From contig OX387184.1 of assembly GCA_947561395.2 (NCBI GenBank), positions 31,486,766 to 31,550,765 of the forward strand: 64,000 nt of DNA. Reading direction: 5' to 3'. Shown piece after piece: positions 1-11,006 of this stretch; position 1 is the first letter of the stretch; every line of letters begins with the position of its first letter. The translations under genes and the position numbers were made by a program. Under the pieces are notes generated by a model. The model was not told where the DNA came from. It saw only the letters and a program-made list of their open reading frames with translations, and did not search any database. This stretch comes from Buxus sempervirens. Taxonomy: Eukaryota; Streptophyta; Magnoliopsida; Buxales; Buxaceae.

Positions 1-199
1 CACAAGAGCACCATTCATGGTGTAAATGATCTTATCACACACAACATCTCATTTATAATTTGAAAAGAAACTGATTTAGATTTTTTGATTAACAGATACG
101 ATTCGGATACTTCACATTGAGAGCACCACCCAGAGCACTGCATTAGCAGTAAAAAAGGACTGCAATGGATTCTTTGGAGGCCCAACTCCATCATCATCA

Positions 200-1189
200 C
201 AGCAAAGGGCCGAAGAGCAACCGGTAATAATGAATCAAGATCAACAAGTGGCCATGATACATGCCATGGGGATTCAAATGCTAGAAATCCAGCATGGGCA
301 ACCATCTCAGCCAGCACCCATGGCAGTACATCCGCCACCACGAAACACCCCATTCCCACATCCGGCGGCAGTACCAATCCACCCCCTGCCTCAAGAACGA
401 ATCACACCTATCCAGCTGGGACAGGAAGAAGAGGACTGGTATAAGACCCAGCAGGCCTAGTTTGAGGAAAAGATAGCAGTAGTAAAAGAAGAAAGCAAAA
501 CAAAGATAGCAGCAGTGAAAGAGGAAAGCAAAGCGGAGATGGCCGCTATGCGGGAGGAATTATTGAAACAACTGCAACCTAGTGCAGTTCCAAGCAAGGC
601 AACAATAAAGAGCCTCTGCTTCTTCTCGGATATACAGCTCCCTCCTAAGTTTAAATGCCCAAAATTGCATCAATTTGATGGCACCAGCTGCCCATTGAAT
701 CACCTCAGATCTTACTCGGCCGACATGTGCCAACACGCGAAAGATGAGAAGATCATGGTGCAGTTCTTCCAGAGATCTCTAACTGGGGCAGCATACTCTT
801 GGTTCCTCAGTCTGGATAAGCAGAAGATTAAGACATGGAACGACCTCGCCGCCATGTTCATCCAACAATACCGTTTGAATAGCTAGATGGTTCAAACCCA
901 GGCAGAATTGCAGAGATTGTCAAAGAAGAGTAGCGAGTCTGTGAGAGACTATGCCAAAAGGTGGATGGAACTAGCGAGCGTGGTACAACCTCCTCTTCTT
1001 GAACAAAAGCGAACATCCTTGTTCATATCCTCACTGGGTCAACCATATTTCACAATGCTGTTGGGACAATGTGCTGCAAACTTCACCGACCTAATCATGG
1101 CCGCTGATAGAATTGAAAATTCGATTAAGATGGAGAAGCTCGGAGGCCCCACGACAAGCTTGTTGCATGGAACAACCTCAAGTGGCTAG
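200..1189 (+). pseudogene. Retrotransposon gag, N-terminal and capsid-like part (broken by three TAG stops)
   Basis: One reading frame runs from upstream of the ATG at 230 to 1189, interrupted only by TAG at 458-460, 884-886 and 1187-1189. Order in the protein: a Gln/Pro-rich N-terminus, a charged coiled-coil-like stretch with repeated VKEESK (about 465-570), then a retrotransposon-gag capsid-like domain. Recognisable landmarks are FKCPKLHQFDGTSCP, AAYSWFLSLD, TWNDLAAMFIQQY and SVRDYAKRWMELA, all typical positions of the plant Ty3/gypsy gag family. The product would be the structural protein that packages element RNA in the cytoplasm. Upstream of 230 the frame stays open for at least ten codons, so 230 need not be the original start. 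It is certainly non-functional as it stands. Family membership is clear; clade assignment (Tat-like) is inferred. Confidence 0.85.
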
Positions 1190-1575
1190 AAGCGAGAGGA
1201 TGATGACCGCACGAGTACAGTTACCATGTACGACCTTCTGCGCCATTTCACATACCTTCCTCAAGGAGTGTAAGCCTCCCCATTGTTCACAATACCACGT
1301 CTCACCTCAGGAGGCACCTCACTAAGGAGGAGAGAAAGAGCCGGGAGTTCACCCCGCTTCCATACACGCTAGCTAAATTGTTACCGACGCTCGTGAGAGA
1401 AGGGCACCTGCAACTGGCAACGCCAAATCCTAAGCGTAAAAAATGAAGGGCTATGATCCAAGCAAGAGCTGCGAGTACCACATGGGTGCATAAGGCCATG
1501 ATATTGATGGATGTTGGGGCCTTCGACATGCAATCCAAGATCTTCTTGAAGCTGGGGAACTCAAAATTTATCCCT
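1190..1575 (+). pseudogene. gag C-terminal segment with zinc-knuckle-like module (copy 1)
   Basis: Continuation of the gag after the TAG at 1187, now spread over several frames. One frame (about 1320-1445) reads FTPLPYTLAKLLPTLVREG, a phrase characteristic of plant Ty3/gypsy gag C-termini. After a TGA near 1444 a neighbouring frame reads GYDPSKSCEYHMGA, a TAA, then GHDIDGCWGLRHAIQDLLEAG. The spaced residues C-x2-H-x5-H-x4-C resemble a variant zinc knuckle that binds RNA in gag proteins. The frame changes and stops show decay. An AT/purine-rich stretch (about 1575-1660) separates it from the next gag-like block. Confidence 0.75.
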
Positions 1576-1676
1576 TGCCAAAATAAATAAATAAATAATG
1601 AAATAAAAAAAGAGAGAAAATAAAAAAAAGGAAAGAAAAAGAAAAAAAAAGAGCCTAGTATTCTGCTTTCTGATGT

Positions 1677-2461
1677 TTGTTTCTCCTAGAAGGAACCCTA
1701 TCAGCAGTCAACATGGACCATACTTCAGAAACAAGTCATGATGTAGCTCAGCAAATAACCAGCATAGTAGCCTCTCTACAGAGTCTACTACGGACAATAA
1801 CGATCAAAGAAGAAACATGGAACAAATGCTTGAAGGCATTAAGAGAGGAAAATTTTGAACTGCAATCCCGCGTAAGGGTTCTCGAAGAAGAGATTGAAAA
1901 CATGAAGGACAGAGACACCTGAACAGCCAAGAAGTGAGCTTTCCGCCTGCCTTAATAGATGGTCAAATGCAAAGAGAGAAAGGGAAAGCTGTAGCAGCAA
2001 ATGTCCCTCAACTCTTGAAGAAGCTGAATGTCTACCATGGATTGATGCATCATTCAAAGGGCCCCCCAAGGAGAACAAAAGAAGAAATGGATGCCAGAAT
2101 GAGGAGGGTTTTTACCCCTCTAACATATGCACCGGCAGAGTTGCTACCGGTACTATTGAAGGAGGGGTATGTGCAGATTAAGCCCCCGAACCCCCAGTTG
2201 ATTAAGTCCAGAAGCTATAATGCCACAGAATGATGTATCATTCCAACGCTCCGGGGCACCACACAAACCGGTGTTAGGATCTGCGGCACGACATTCAAGA
2301 TCTAATCAACCAGGGATTCTTGAAGGAACTACTTGAAAAACCAGGATCTGCCAAAGGACAGGACATCTCTAACAAGTTAGCACAGATCCGGATGACCGAA
2401 TCAGCCATCTTCCCACAGAAGAAAGGAGATGATACGGAAAAGAAAGACGAGGAGAACACTT
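1677..2461 (+). pseudogene. Second gag-like block: coiled coil plus repeated gag C-terminal module (copy 2)
   Basis: The first part (1677-1922) is a 81-codon open stretch rich in E, K, L and R with heptad-like spacing (LREENFELQSRVRVLEEEI), so probably a coiled coil. A frame change follows. Codons 1934-2233 contain RRVFTPLTYAPAELLPVLLKEG, homologous to FTPLPYTLAKLLPTLVREG in copy 1. The next frame (about 2234-2461) reads YHSNAPGHHTNRC, a TAG, then DLRHDIQDLINQGFLKELL, matching the CEYHMGA...GHDIDGC...LRHAIQDLL block of copy 1. The capsid domain present in copy 1 is missing. It therefore looks like a duplicated, internally deleted gag rather than the continuation of the first. Function is lost through frameshifts and stops. 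Confidence 0.7.
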
Positions 2462-4439
2462 GAAAGCTTCCTCCCAGAATGTCGATTCGCATTTGCCACC
2501 CCCTTTTCATAGTTTGCTGCTCTGCTTTTGTTTACGCTTTCTTTTCTTTCGAATTTAGAATTTGACAGCATGTTTCTTTTTGCAAGCTTATAAAATCTTT
2601 TAGGAAAATCACCAGAGTGTTGAACCACACCAAGGCAAGATTGTGATCTCGGGACAAACCTGGACAATAAAATTTGACAGATGAAATGTGCCAAACAACA
2701 TGAACTGTACGGGTCTCAACATAGCCAAGCGATCCCCTACCAGTACCACTTTCTGAAATCTACCTTGCCAAACACAAGGGACAAGCTGTGATATGAGAAG
2801 AAAAAGAAAAAATGGGTGGCGAGGTACCCATACCAGTCAAGGGTCACTGATATGATACAGGATCAATGATCCCGATAAAATGATGAGAGGCCATTTTGGC
2901 TAAAATACTTCAAATAAATCCCGCTAGTCAAACGCGTTGAGCTTGATCGTCTCATTTCTAACCCACGTTATGTCTAGTCACCCCAAACTGGGGCAAAGTC
3001 AGAAAGCAAAAAAAGGAAAAAAAAAAGAGAGAAAAGAAAATGAATAAAGATGAAAATGGTTCTTGAGCGAGTTAATTGTGCAAAGACAAGTAAGTACATT
3101 CTCTATAAAAGGATGAAAGGCCATCCTTGATTTTCTCCAAAAATCATCTAACACAAGATGAAACCCTAGCAAAACACTTTGGGCCTAATCATTCCTTCAT
3201 TGACCTTACCATGTCCCGTCTTCAAAACTGGGGCATGAAGCTTCATTAAATTGGAGACGCAAGGGAGACAAAAGTGAAGATAAGGCAAAGCTAAAAGCGC
3301 CTTAAGAATGAAAGAGTAGAAAGAAGTAACGGGTAAAACCCCACAAAACAAGAATGCAAAGAAAAAACTGGGGCAATCCCCTGAAAGAAAAGAAAAGAAA
3401 AGAAGAAGAAAAGAAGAAGAAAAAAAAGAGAGAGAAGAAAAGAAAAAGACCAAAGTTTGGGAAAACCCCAAAAGCAAAAGGATTGGAGTAAAGAACCCAA
3501 GAAAGGAAAATAATAAAGATGAAAGAATGAGAGAAAGGGACAAATCAAAGGTGGACACAAAGCTGAAGGAACAGAAGATGAAGCAAGCCCGAACAAGGAA
3601 AGTGGACAGGACATGGCTTTTACCCCATTCATCACTTTTGAGCCTTCATATCATTTCTTCTAGACCCTTGAACCCAGCTTACGTTTCATCCTAATGTAAA
3701 GTCCTTTCTGAGTACAGAGAATGTGACACTGAATCTTGGACAAACTGGCAATGACAGAACCAAATAGACAGAAAAACTTTGGCTAGACGTAATGGTTACC
3801 CATAGAATGAAGCTATATAGGGTTTGAGCCTGTTTATCCTTCATTTCTAAACACTGGAACCAAAGCCTACATTTCGTCCTACTAATAAGTCCTCTCTGAT
3901 CATTGGATCATGATCTACGGAAATTGACAGGGCCCTCAGACTGGGGCAAGGCACCGAACCCGAGAGAGGGAACCAATGAGAGAAAAACCATTCTACAACC
4001 CTCAGACAGGGGTAGGGAAAGAAAAAACAAGAGAGAAAGTCAAAAGAACTGAGGGAGGATAGTGCCAAAGAAACCCCTTGAACCAAAACAATTCCCCTCT
4101 TTCCTACCTGGGGCATACTATTGAAGGCAAAAAAGTGTTAAGACCCTTGCAGGGAGTGCCGGAAGGCATAATTTCATAAGTCTAAATAAGAGTGTCAGGT
4201 GACTGACCCAAAGATTACTGGTCTTGCCATGGACCCACTTTGAAAGAAGAAACTCCAAATATTTGGTGAATTCCAAAAAGATTTCTACCAAAGAGAAATT
4301 GCTTAGACTGGCAAATAGCTTTGACAATAACAAATAAATTATGATTGATTAAATTTTATGTGAACTTTTGTAGGTACTGACAAAATTAGAAACAGATAGA
4401 CAAAGACATCCCAGCACATTTCACGTGTTGGACAAAAAT
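2462..4439 (+). other. Non-coding interior of retroelement A with recurrent CTGGGGCA motifs and purine tracts
   Basis: No convincing coding sequence. The motif ACTGGGGCA or close variants recurs at about 2988, 3228, 3367, 3938 and 4110, each followed by a purine/A-rich stretch. A block of roughly 200 bases around 3640-3730 is repeated imperfectly at about 3835-3905 (both contain a version of CCTACATTTCGTCCTA and GTCCTNTCTGA). This looks like degenerate long-period repetition in an untranslated part of the element. The open frames on the minus strand here are translations of the purine tracts and are not genes. Confidence 0.55.
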
Positions 4440-4664
4440 TGAATGACATGTAAGCATGTCCCTTATGAAGCAAGGTGTCTCCAAAAATTGAAGACAGAAT
4501 GAAGCAAGGCGCCTCCTAACCCTAATGGAGCAAGGAGCCTCCAAAAATTAAAAACAGAATGGAGCAAGGTGTCTCCAAAAATTGAAGACAGAATGGAGCA
4601 AGGCGCCTCCCAACCTTGATGGAGCAAGGAGCCTCCAAAAATTAAAAACAGAATGGAGCAAGGT
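4440..4664 (+). repeat. Tandem array of GGAG-N8-CTCC units, left part
   Basis: Short units built on GGAGCAAGGYGYCTCC alternate with spacers such as AAAAATTGAAGACAGAAT. Each unit has inverted ends (GGAG / CTCC) around a CAAGG core. The same array resumes at 11007 after the inserted solo LTR, so one array was split by that insertion. It lies in the 3' untranslated part of retroelement A, a position where tandem arrays are known in Tat/Ogre-type elements. Confidence 0.85.
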
Positions 4665-7600
4665 TGTAAAATCCCAAAACTTTTATTAAAATAGAAATTC
4701 TTAACTTAGTGATTAAATTAAGTTAATTAGTGAATTTTCACAGAAAAGGAGATCGAATGGGATTAAATTAAGCTCTGGGTGAACTAGATTGGGAAATTTC
4801 ATTTATGGAGGTAAGGAAATATTGTTTAATTTTTATGTGGGGGATTTAAGTTGGTTTGATAATGTGAAAATTTAGTGTGTTAAAAATTAATCAAGCTGCT
4901 AATGTAGGAGAAATGTGGTGGAGTGGCACTCATGTGAGCATAAAATGAATTGTGCATGGGCGGAAACTATATAAGCCTAAGTTATTCTAATTTGCTGGTT
5001 TTTGCTTTGGTCGGATTGAAGTCTGGGGAAATCTCGGGAAGGAGAGGAAGCTGAGCTAGGGTTCTTAGTTTCGATTTGGAAGAAATTTTGGAGATCAAAG
5101 GTTGCTGTTGTGGACGTTGAGTTTCTGATTAAGTCGAGAATTGCTGAAGAAAAATCTGGTGAGATAGAGAGCAAGGTAGTAGGGTTGGGCGTTCTTTTTG
5201 CTATTCAGAACGAGTGAAGTGCTAGTGGTTGGAAGTGTTAGTTCATTTCTGCAACTCTGAACCAGGTTACGAATTCAGTCGCTGGTTGAGGTGATGAGGT
5301 TGTTCAACCTGCGGTAATGACTTAGGGCATCAAAGCTAATTTTCGGAGAAGGAATGGTAACTGAGGTGCTGTTGGTCAAATTGAGGTTTCGGATTGTGAT
5401 TATCACCATCACAGGTAAGAAAGGGGGGAGTAGTTCATTAGGAATTTACTGCAGAATTCTCCTTTAAATAAATAAATCTCCAGCAACTTGAAATTAGTGT
5501 TTCAAGTAAGTAGCATCACATTACTTTGTATAAATGATACAAACTGAAAATATATGGATTTGAATCTGAGAATAAACGAGTTATATATGGTTGTTATTTT
5601 GTGTTGTGAACAGATCTGATTTTATATAAATTTAATTATAGCTCGATTTAGATTCTAAGAGAAGAACCTGTGTTTCTGTTAATTTAGTACAGTGATGCTA
5701 AATATGATATCATCAAACTCATTTTCGTTTAATTCAAAACAGAATAAGATTATGCTGTTGGAATTGGAATTTAACTGAAGCAATGTCTTGTATGATGAAT
5801 GAATGTATTTTTGGTGATATAGAAATGTACTGATTCCATACGGTTATTTAATATAGTTGAAGATAAGTGTTGGATTAAAATCTGGAAATATATGAACTCT
5901 GTACAAATTGATTTTTGATGTACTTGTGTTAATGTTTGGTTAGAAGAGTTGTGTTTTGTTGATGTATATATAAAGAAATCTGAATAGGTTCAGGTGCACT
6001 CATGATAGTGTTGTTCACTGAATTTGATTTGAGAAGAGAAGAAGTGACAGCAATGATGTGTTAGAAATAGAGTAGTTGAAATTTGATGCAAACCAGGTTT
6101 ATTAAACAGTTATGAGTTTAGGATTAATGGAGGGGTGACCAAGGGTACAGAAAAAATATCAAATTTAGTTTTTGTAACTCTAGGAAATGCAATGAAGATG
6201 GGAAAGTAAATTATGGTGTTAACTCGATAGGTTGGCGCTAAATATATCAGAACTTAGTGATAGTTTTATTTTTATATTTCTTTTGTTACTTTAGTTAGAA
6301 TATGTATTTGTTAATGGTATTGAAGTTATAATATTTCAGGATTTGAGTGCTGCTGGGGAATATTCATTCCCAGCAGTAAGTTATATCTCTGTTATTTTAC
6401 AGGTAGTGCTGAACCTATTTAGAACGGTAACTCGAATGTTATATTTGAAAATTTGACTAAAGAATCTCTGTAGTGTATAAATGCAAGAAAATGGTAACTG
6501 TTAGTGCATATAAAAATGTGTATGACAAATCAGTAAGCAGCAACGATTCTTGATTGTTCGTGGATTAGTGTTGACTCTAAATTAATATTTAGATGAGTTT
6601 GTATGGTAAAGGGCATAGTAGATAAATGAAATACAGTTTTCAATGGACTATTTACTCATTCAAGTATTATTATACATTGGAATGGATTTTAGTGGAGATT
6701 GCTAAACTAATGATGAATGGACGAATTGAGTTGCTGTCAATTTTCTTGAAATTGGCGCTCATCACTTTTCAGATTTATTATACAAAATGTATAATTGTTT
6801 CTGATATGGAAATTAGGGATTTGTTTTGGGGAACTTAAATAGGTGTAATTGCAGTATTTTGGGTGACATATAGATGCTGGAACTGGGGTATATTAAGGTG
6901 TAAGTAATGTATGCAGAAAATGTTGTTAGTTAATAGATTATGAGTTATTATGAAATCTGATTTCTGTCCAGCTCTTGTACTTTGTAAATGGTAAAACTTA
7001 AATGGTGGAATTACCTACATAATTAAATGGAAATGATTAAAGGGGAGTGGAGTGAGTTGAAGATACTAAAAGGAAAGAATATCTGGAGATTTAATTACTG
7101 AAAACAGAATTTCTTAAGTAAGAAAGTGGTGAGTTTAGGGGAGTGATGTGGTGCAGGTCTGAACTATATAAATTTTGGTGAATGGTTACAGATTTGGATA
7201 TAATTGAGTTATGTGTATTTCACTCAGGTAAATCTTATTGTGAAGTTTTCTTTTAAGTTCAAGTCATATATGAGTTTACTGGTGAACATAATAGAGAACA
7301 ATCCCAGAGATTAAAAAAAAATAAAGGGTTAAAAGCTTTAGGATTGCATCTAATGGAGTTAGAAGTATTTAAGAGTTTATTTTAAAGTAAGTGAACTAAA
7401 GATACTAGTAGAAAAATTTACAGTTTTGAGCTTAAAATTACTTGACCATAACTGGATTCAATAATATGATTTAATTCTGAGATTTTGCACTTGAAGTTGC
7501 TGTTTTAACCGAAATCTGACAGTTTTACTATATTTAAGATTATAAAAGGATTTTTATGCAATACTATGGAAAAAGGGTTTTAAACAAAATACTTTGGCTT

Positions 7601-7674
7601 AAATGGATTATTCGGATTTTGCCATATACTTGGAGGATAGTTTTATTGTTTCTGATGAGATGATGATTATTTTA

Positions 7675-8045
7675 CCTCCGTGTATCTCGGAGATGCACCG
7701 TGTATCTTGAGATGTTGTTGCCTCCGTGTATCTCGGAGATGCCTCGTGTAGCTCGGGATTATATGCTTGAGATTGAGATGAGTTGTGCTTACTGGTTTTC
7801 TCTGTTGGTTTTGGTTTTAGAGTCTAGTGGGCATAGCTTGATATGGATCCATGTTAGGAGCTAGATAGTGGGAAGGATTGTCCTTTGCTAGTTGTAACAC
7901 TTTGTTCACGTACGCGTTCCATCGTGTATCTCAATGAGGCCTTCACTGTATCTGGTTGGCTGCGGCTATGTTTGGGATACTACATGCCAACCCATTACTG
8001 TATCTGAATGGGTTCTCCTGCAATAAGTCGATGACCGTGTAGCTC
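7675..8045 (+). repeat. Cluster of CCGTGTATCTCGG motifs inside the T LTR
   Basis: About eight spaced copies of CGTGTATCTCGG or variants (some as CTCCGTGTATCTCGGAG, which is an inverted repeat with CTCCG/CGGAG arms). The equivalent position in other T LTRs of this window holds a similar cluster with a different keyword, for example CGTGTACTCGG at 35470-35940 and CGTGTGGGATCGG near 47030. Confidence 0.6.
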
Positions 8046-8332
8046 GGCTTCGCTCATAAGCCGGGAGGTGGAATAGTGAGCATGGTTTTACACTAGTTAA
8101 AGGCAGTCTTATTTCATGAGTCCTGCGGCGACTTATTAACTGTTGATTTGATGTTACATATATGATTGTTGAACTGGATTATTCCTGTATCTTATACTAA
8201 TTGATTGGATTACTGTTGAATTACTCGGATTATTCGGAATGAGGTGTTATCGCTACTGTTGCATGATTTACAACTGTATCATATTTTAGAACTGATGAAC
8301 TATATTTGAGCATGCATGTGCTGCTTACTGGG

Positions 8333-10733
8333 TGTAGACACCTGATTTTTGCACCCGCGAAATAAAGAAAAATGAAAAGTCAAACCCTGAAGGGGTAAAA
8401 AAATTGACTTTTTGATTCAAGTAAATTTGGCCATCAAACTTCATCTCATTGAAAAGAGCATTTCCACACGGTTCCAACGCAACTGAATTTGCTAGAATCG
8501 AAGTCTAGATGAGAAAAATATGAGCTGGTCAAACTTTTAGGGAGCAAAAAGTTGACTTTTTGCTCGACCCTAATTCAGCTGCCAAACTTGATCCCATTGG
8601 ATAGGTGGTTCCGAGCCGGTTCCAACGACACTAAGTTTGCTGAAATCGGACACCGGATGAAGAAATTATGAGCAGTTGAAGTTTCAGAAAAACTGCCCAT
8701 GTGGCAAAAAGGCAGCAAAAAATGGAATAAACCAATAAAATAAATAAGATAAATGTGTTTAATAATATTTTAATAAAAGGAATCTCGCTTTTCAATAAAA
8801 TAATCAAAGAAATCGAACAAAATCTTGCAAAAAACCAAATTGAATAAAGTTTTGAAATCCAAACATTTTAAAAACGTGCTGGACCGTATTCCAATTACGG
8901 ACAGGGCATGCCCGTATTTGAAATACGGGCAAGCTTCTAGAAGAAGACACGCATCGCTGTACGGCGGGACACGCGTCCCGTACGGCCGATTTTGCGAGAT
9001 TTTGAAATGTGCGTTTTTCGCCCTATTTGAATTACGGGCAAGGCACGCCCGTACTTGAAGTACGGGCAAGGCATGCCCGTACTTCAAATACGGGCACGCT
9101 CCTTTTTGCCTATAAATAGAGAGGCCACCCCTCTCATTTCAACAAGCCTTCCCATTCGGCCTCCCCCTCCTCCCTCTCTTGTGCTAGCCACGGTCAACCC
9201 CTGCCCGGATGCTGCCACCCCAATCCTAAATACCAGAATACCCAAAATACCCTTGAAATGCTGCCAAACCTTCCCCTTTCACCTTACAAGCACAAATAAC
9301 CCTTCAAACCTCTTTCAAATTCAGTTCCAAGAATTCAACAGGACGCGGAAGCGCTGCCGAAATCATCAAAGATCCATAAACAAGTGAGAAGTGACTCTGT
9401 AAGTATTCTTGCTATATTGTATTCAAATAAGCTAGTTTTGGGAATTTCTTCTAATCCTTTTATTTCTTTTCTCATCTTCTAGTTGTATTTCTAACTTGCT
9501 TATTGTGTTTGGCATGACATGAGAATTCTCACATAAGGTGGGAATCCATGGGAGAAGAGTAATTCCATAAAAGACTTACAAAATGTCCAAAATGGCATAA
9601 AGCCGGTTCTTGCTTAGATTTTAAGAATGAATTGTCCTGTTGAATCCTCCCCTGAATCCCTGTAAATTCTATCCCTTTCCTTCTTAATAATGGGGATCAT
9701 AGAAGTAAAAGGAAAGCTTGCTTCTTTGGACAATGCAAAAGAAGAAGGAAGAAGAAAGAAGTAGAACATGGCTAAGAAGTGGACTCCTATGTTGCTGTGA
9801 GGACATTTCAAACCCCAATGGACATTGCAGAACACTCCAAATAGGACACAGAACTGATCCCAAGCAGAATCGGCACCAAAAATACAAATTTGGAAGCGCC
9901 CATAAACTCAGTACGATTCGGGCATGCCCGTTTTTATTGTACGGGCAAGCCTAAACCGAATTTCATACACGGGCAAGGTGTGCCCGTATGGAAAATATAG
10001 GCAGATGTAAAAATAGCTTAAAGAGCATAATTTTCCGGCCCGGTTGGATATGTTCCGACTCGAACCAGCTTGACCCGACCCTATAGTGCTATTTGGGCTA
10101 TTTTTAGTCCATTAGTAGACCATGGGCCTAGAAGGGCCCACCAAGACCCCCCTTTTTGGCCCACTTGAGTGGCCCACATTTGGACTGGCCTATACCAGGC
10201 CTGTTTTCAATAAACAAGCCCAGGCCCCTTGACCCTTGGCTAATGGCCCAAATCCAAGCCCATCAAGCCCAAATAAAAATATAAAGTTTAAATAAATAAC
10301 CAAATGGGTTACCCAATAACCCAACTGGACCCCAGGCCCAATCATGGCAACCCACGGGTCTTCCAACGGGACCCAGGTCCGACCCACTCCACTAAATAAA
10401 AAGATAAAATCAAAGTAAAAGGGAACCACACCTTCAGAGGGCCCCGCCAGACCCAATAAACAGCATGCTGGTTTAGGAAGGGTGAGATTGACTCAAAAAC
10501 CAGGGAGACTCGAGGGACCTGTCAAACCGACGGGGCGGGCCGGGGTGTCTTCAGACTTCCCCGGACGTAAGAGGACTTAGCTAGAACTCTGAAAAGCCGC
10601 AGACCAAACTTAGACCCGGATAGGGCAAACACCGTGTCTGCCTGCACCTCTCAGGCAGTGGCGACTCCGAAAATCCCGAGGCAGGCACGAAACAACGTGC
10701 GCCCCGTGTGCGATCTAGATTTAATTGCGCACA
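8333..10733 (+). mobile_element. Family P solo LTR, TSD CTGGG
   Basis: Starts TGTAGACACC (8333) and ends TTGCGCACA (10733), flanked by CTGGG at 8328-8332 and 10734-10738. Contains inverted repeats CCCGTATTTGAAATACGGG (8911-8929) and CCCGTACTTGAAGTACGGG (9048-9066) just upstream of a TATA box TATAAATA (9111-9118), and a donor-like CAA|GTGAGA near 9384. Related GGGCATGCCCGT motifs recur at about 9920-9990. Near the end a 7-bp hairpin (CTGCCTG/CAGGCAG) precedes TGGCGACTCC (10659-10668). No coding potential. Joining the flanks restores a sequence matching other T LTRs, which confirms the boundaries. Confidence 0.88.
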
Positions 10734-11006
10734 CTGGGATAATCGTATCTCATTCTTTTTCCGTTTTGTTTTGTTTTTCAGATTCTGGTAAGGACGGCAC
10801 CAGCGGGTATATGCTTGGTTCATGTGAGTTAGCCTCGGTTATGGTATTTTATATTGGAGCTTGGGTTATAGTGCACTCTGATTTTATAGTTATTGTTTAA
10901 TTCATTTTTTCCTTCACTCTGATTTGCTATCCTGGGTTATATAATAACCTTCGGAGATGAGTTACGGTTTTATATACGTAACTTGGATCCGGGGTGTTAC
11001 AAAGGT

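Larger units (their letters stand above)
4665..11001 (+). mobile_element. Family T (Tekay/Del-like) solo LTR, TSD AAGGT, itself interrupted
   Basis: Begins TGTAAAATCCC at 4665 and ends CCGGGGTGTTACA at 11001. The 5-bp target duplication AAGGT is present at 4660-4664 and 11002-11006, so the boundaries are firm. A second element (8333-10733) is nested in it; without that the LTR is about 3.9 kb. Inside are a TATA box TATATAA (4968-4974), a donor-like CAG|GTAAGA (GT at 5415), a cluster of GTGTATCTCGG motifs (about 7675-8045), and a polypyrimidine tract ending TTTTTCAG (about 10784). No gag-pol and no second LTR were seen, so this is a solo LTR. The Tekay/Del assignment is from termini and the hairpin motif, not from protein. 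Confidence 0.88.

Noticed and set aside
3166..3635. Minus-strand Phe/Leu/Ser-rich open frames resembling membrane proteins
   Set aside because: They arise from a plus-strand purine tract, giving pyrimidine-rich codons on the other strand; no domain and no conserved frame.
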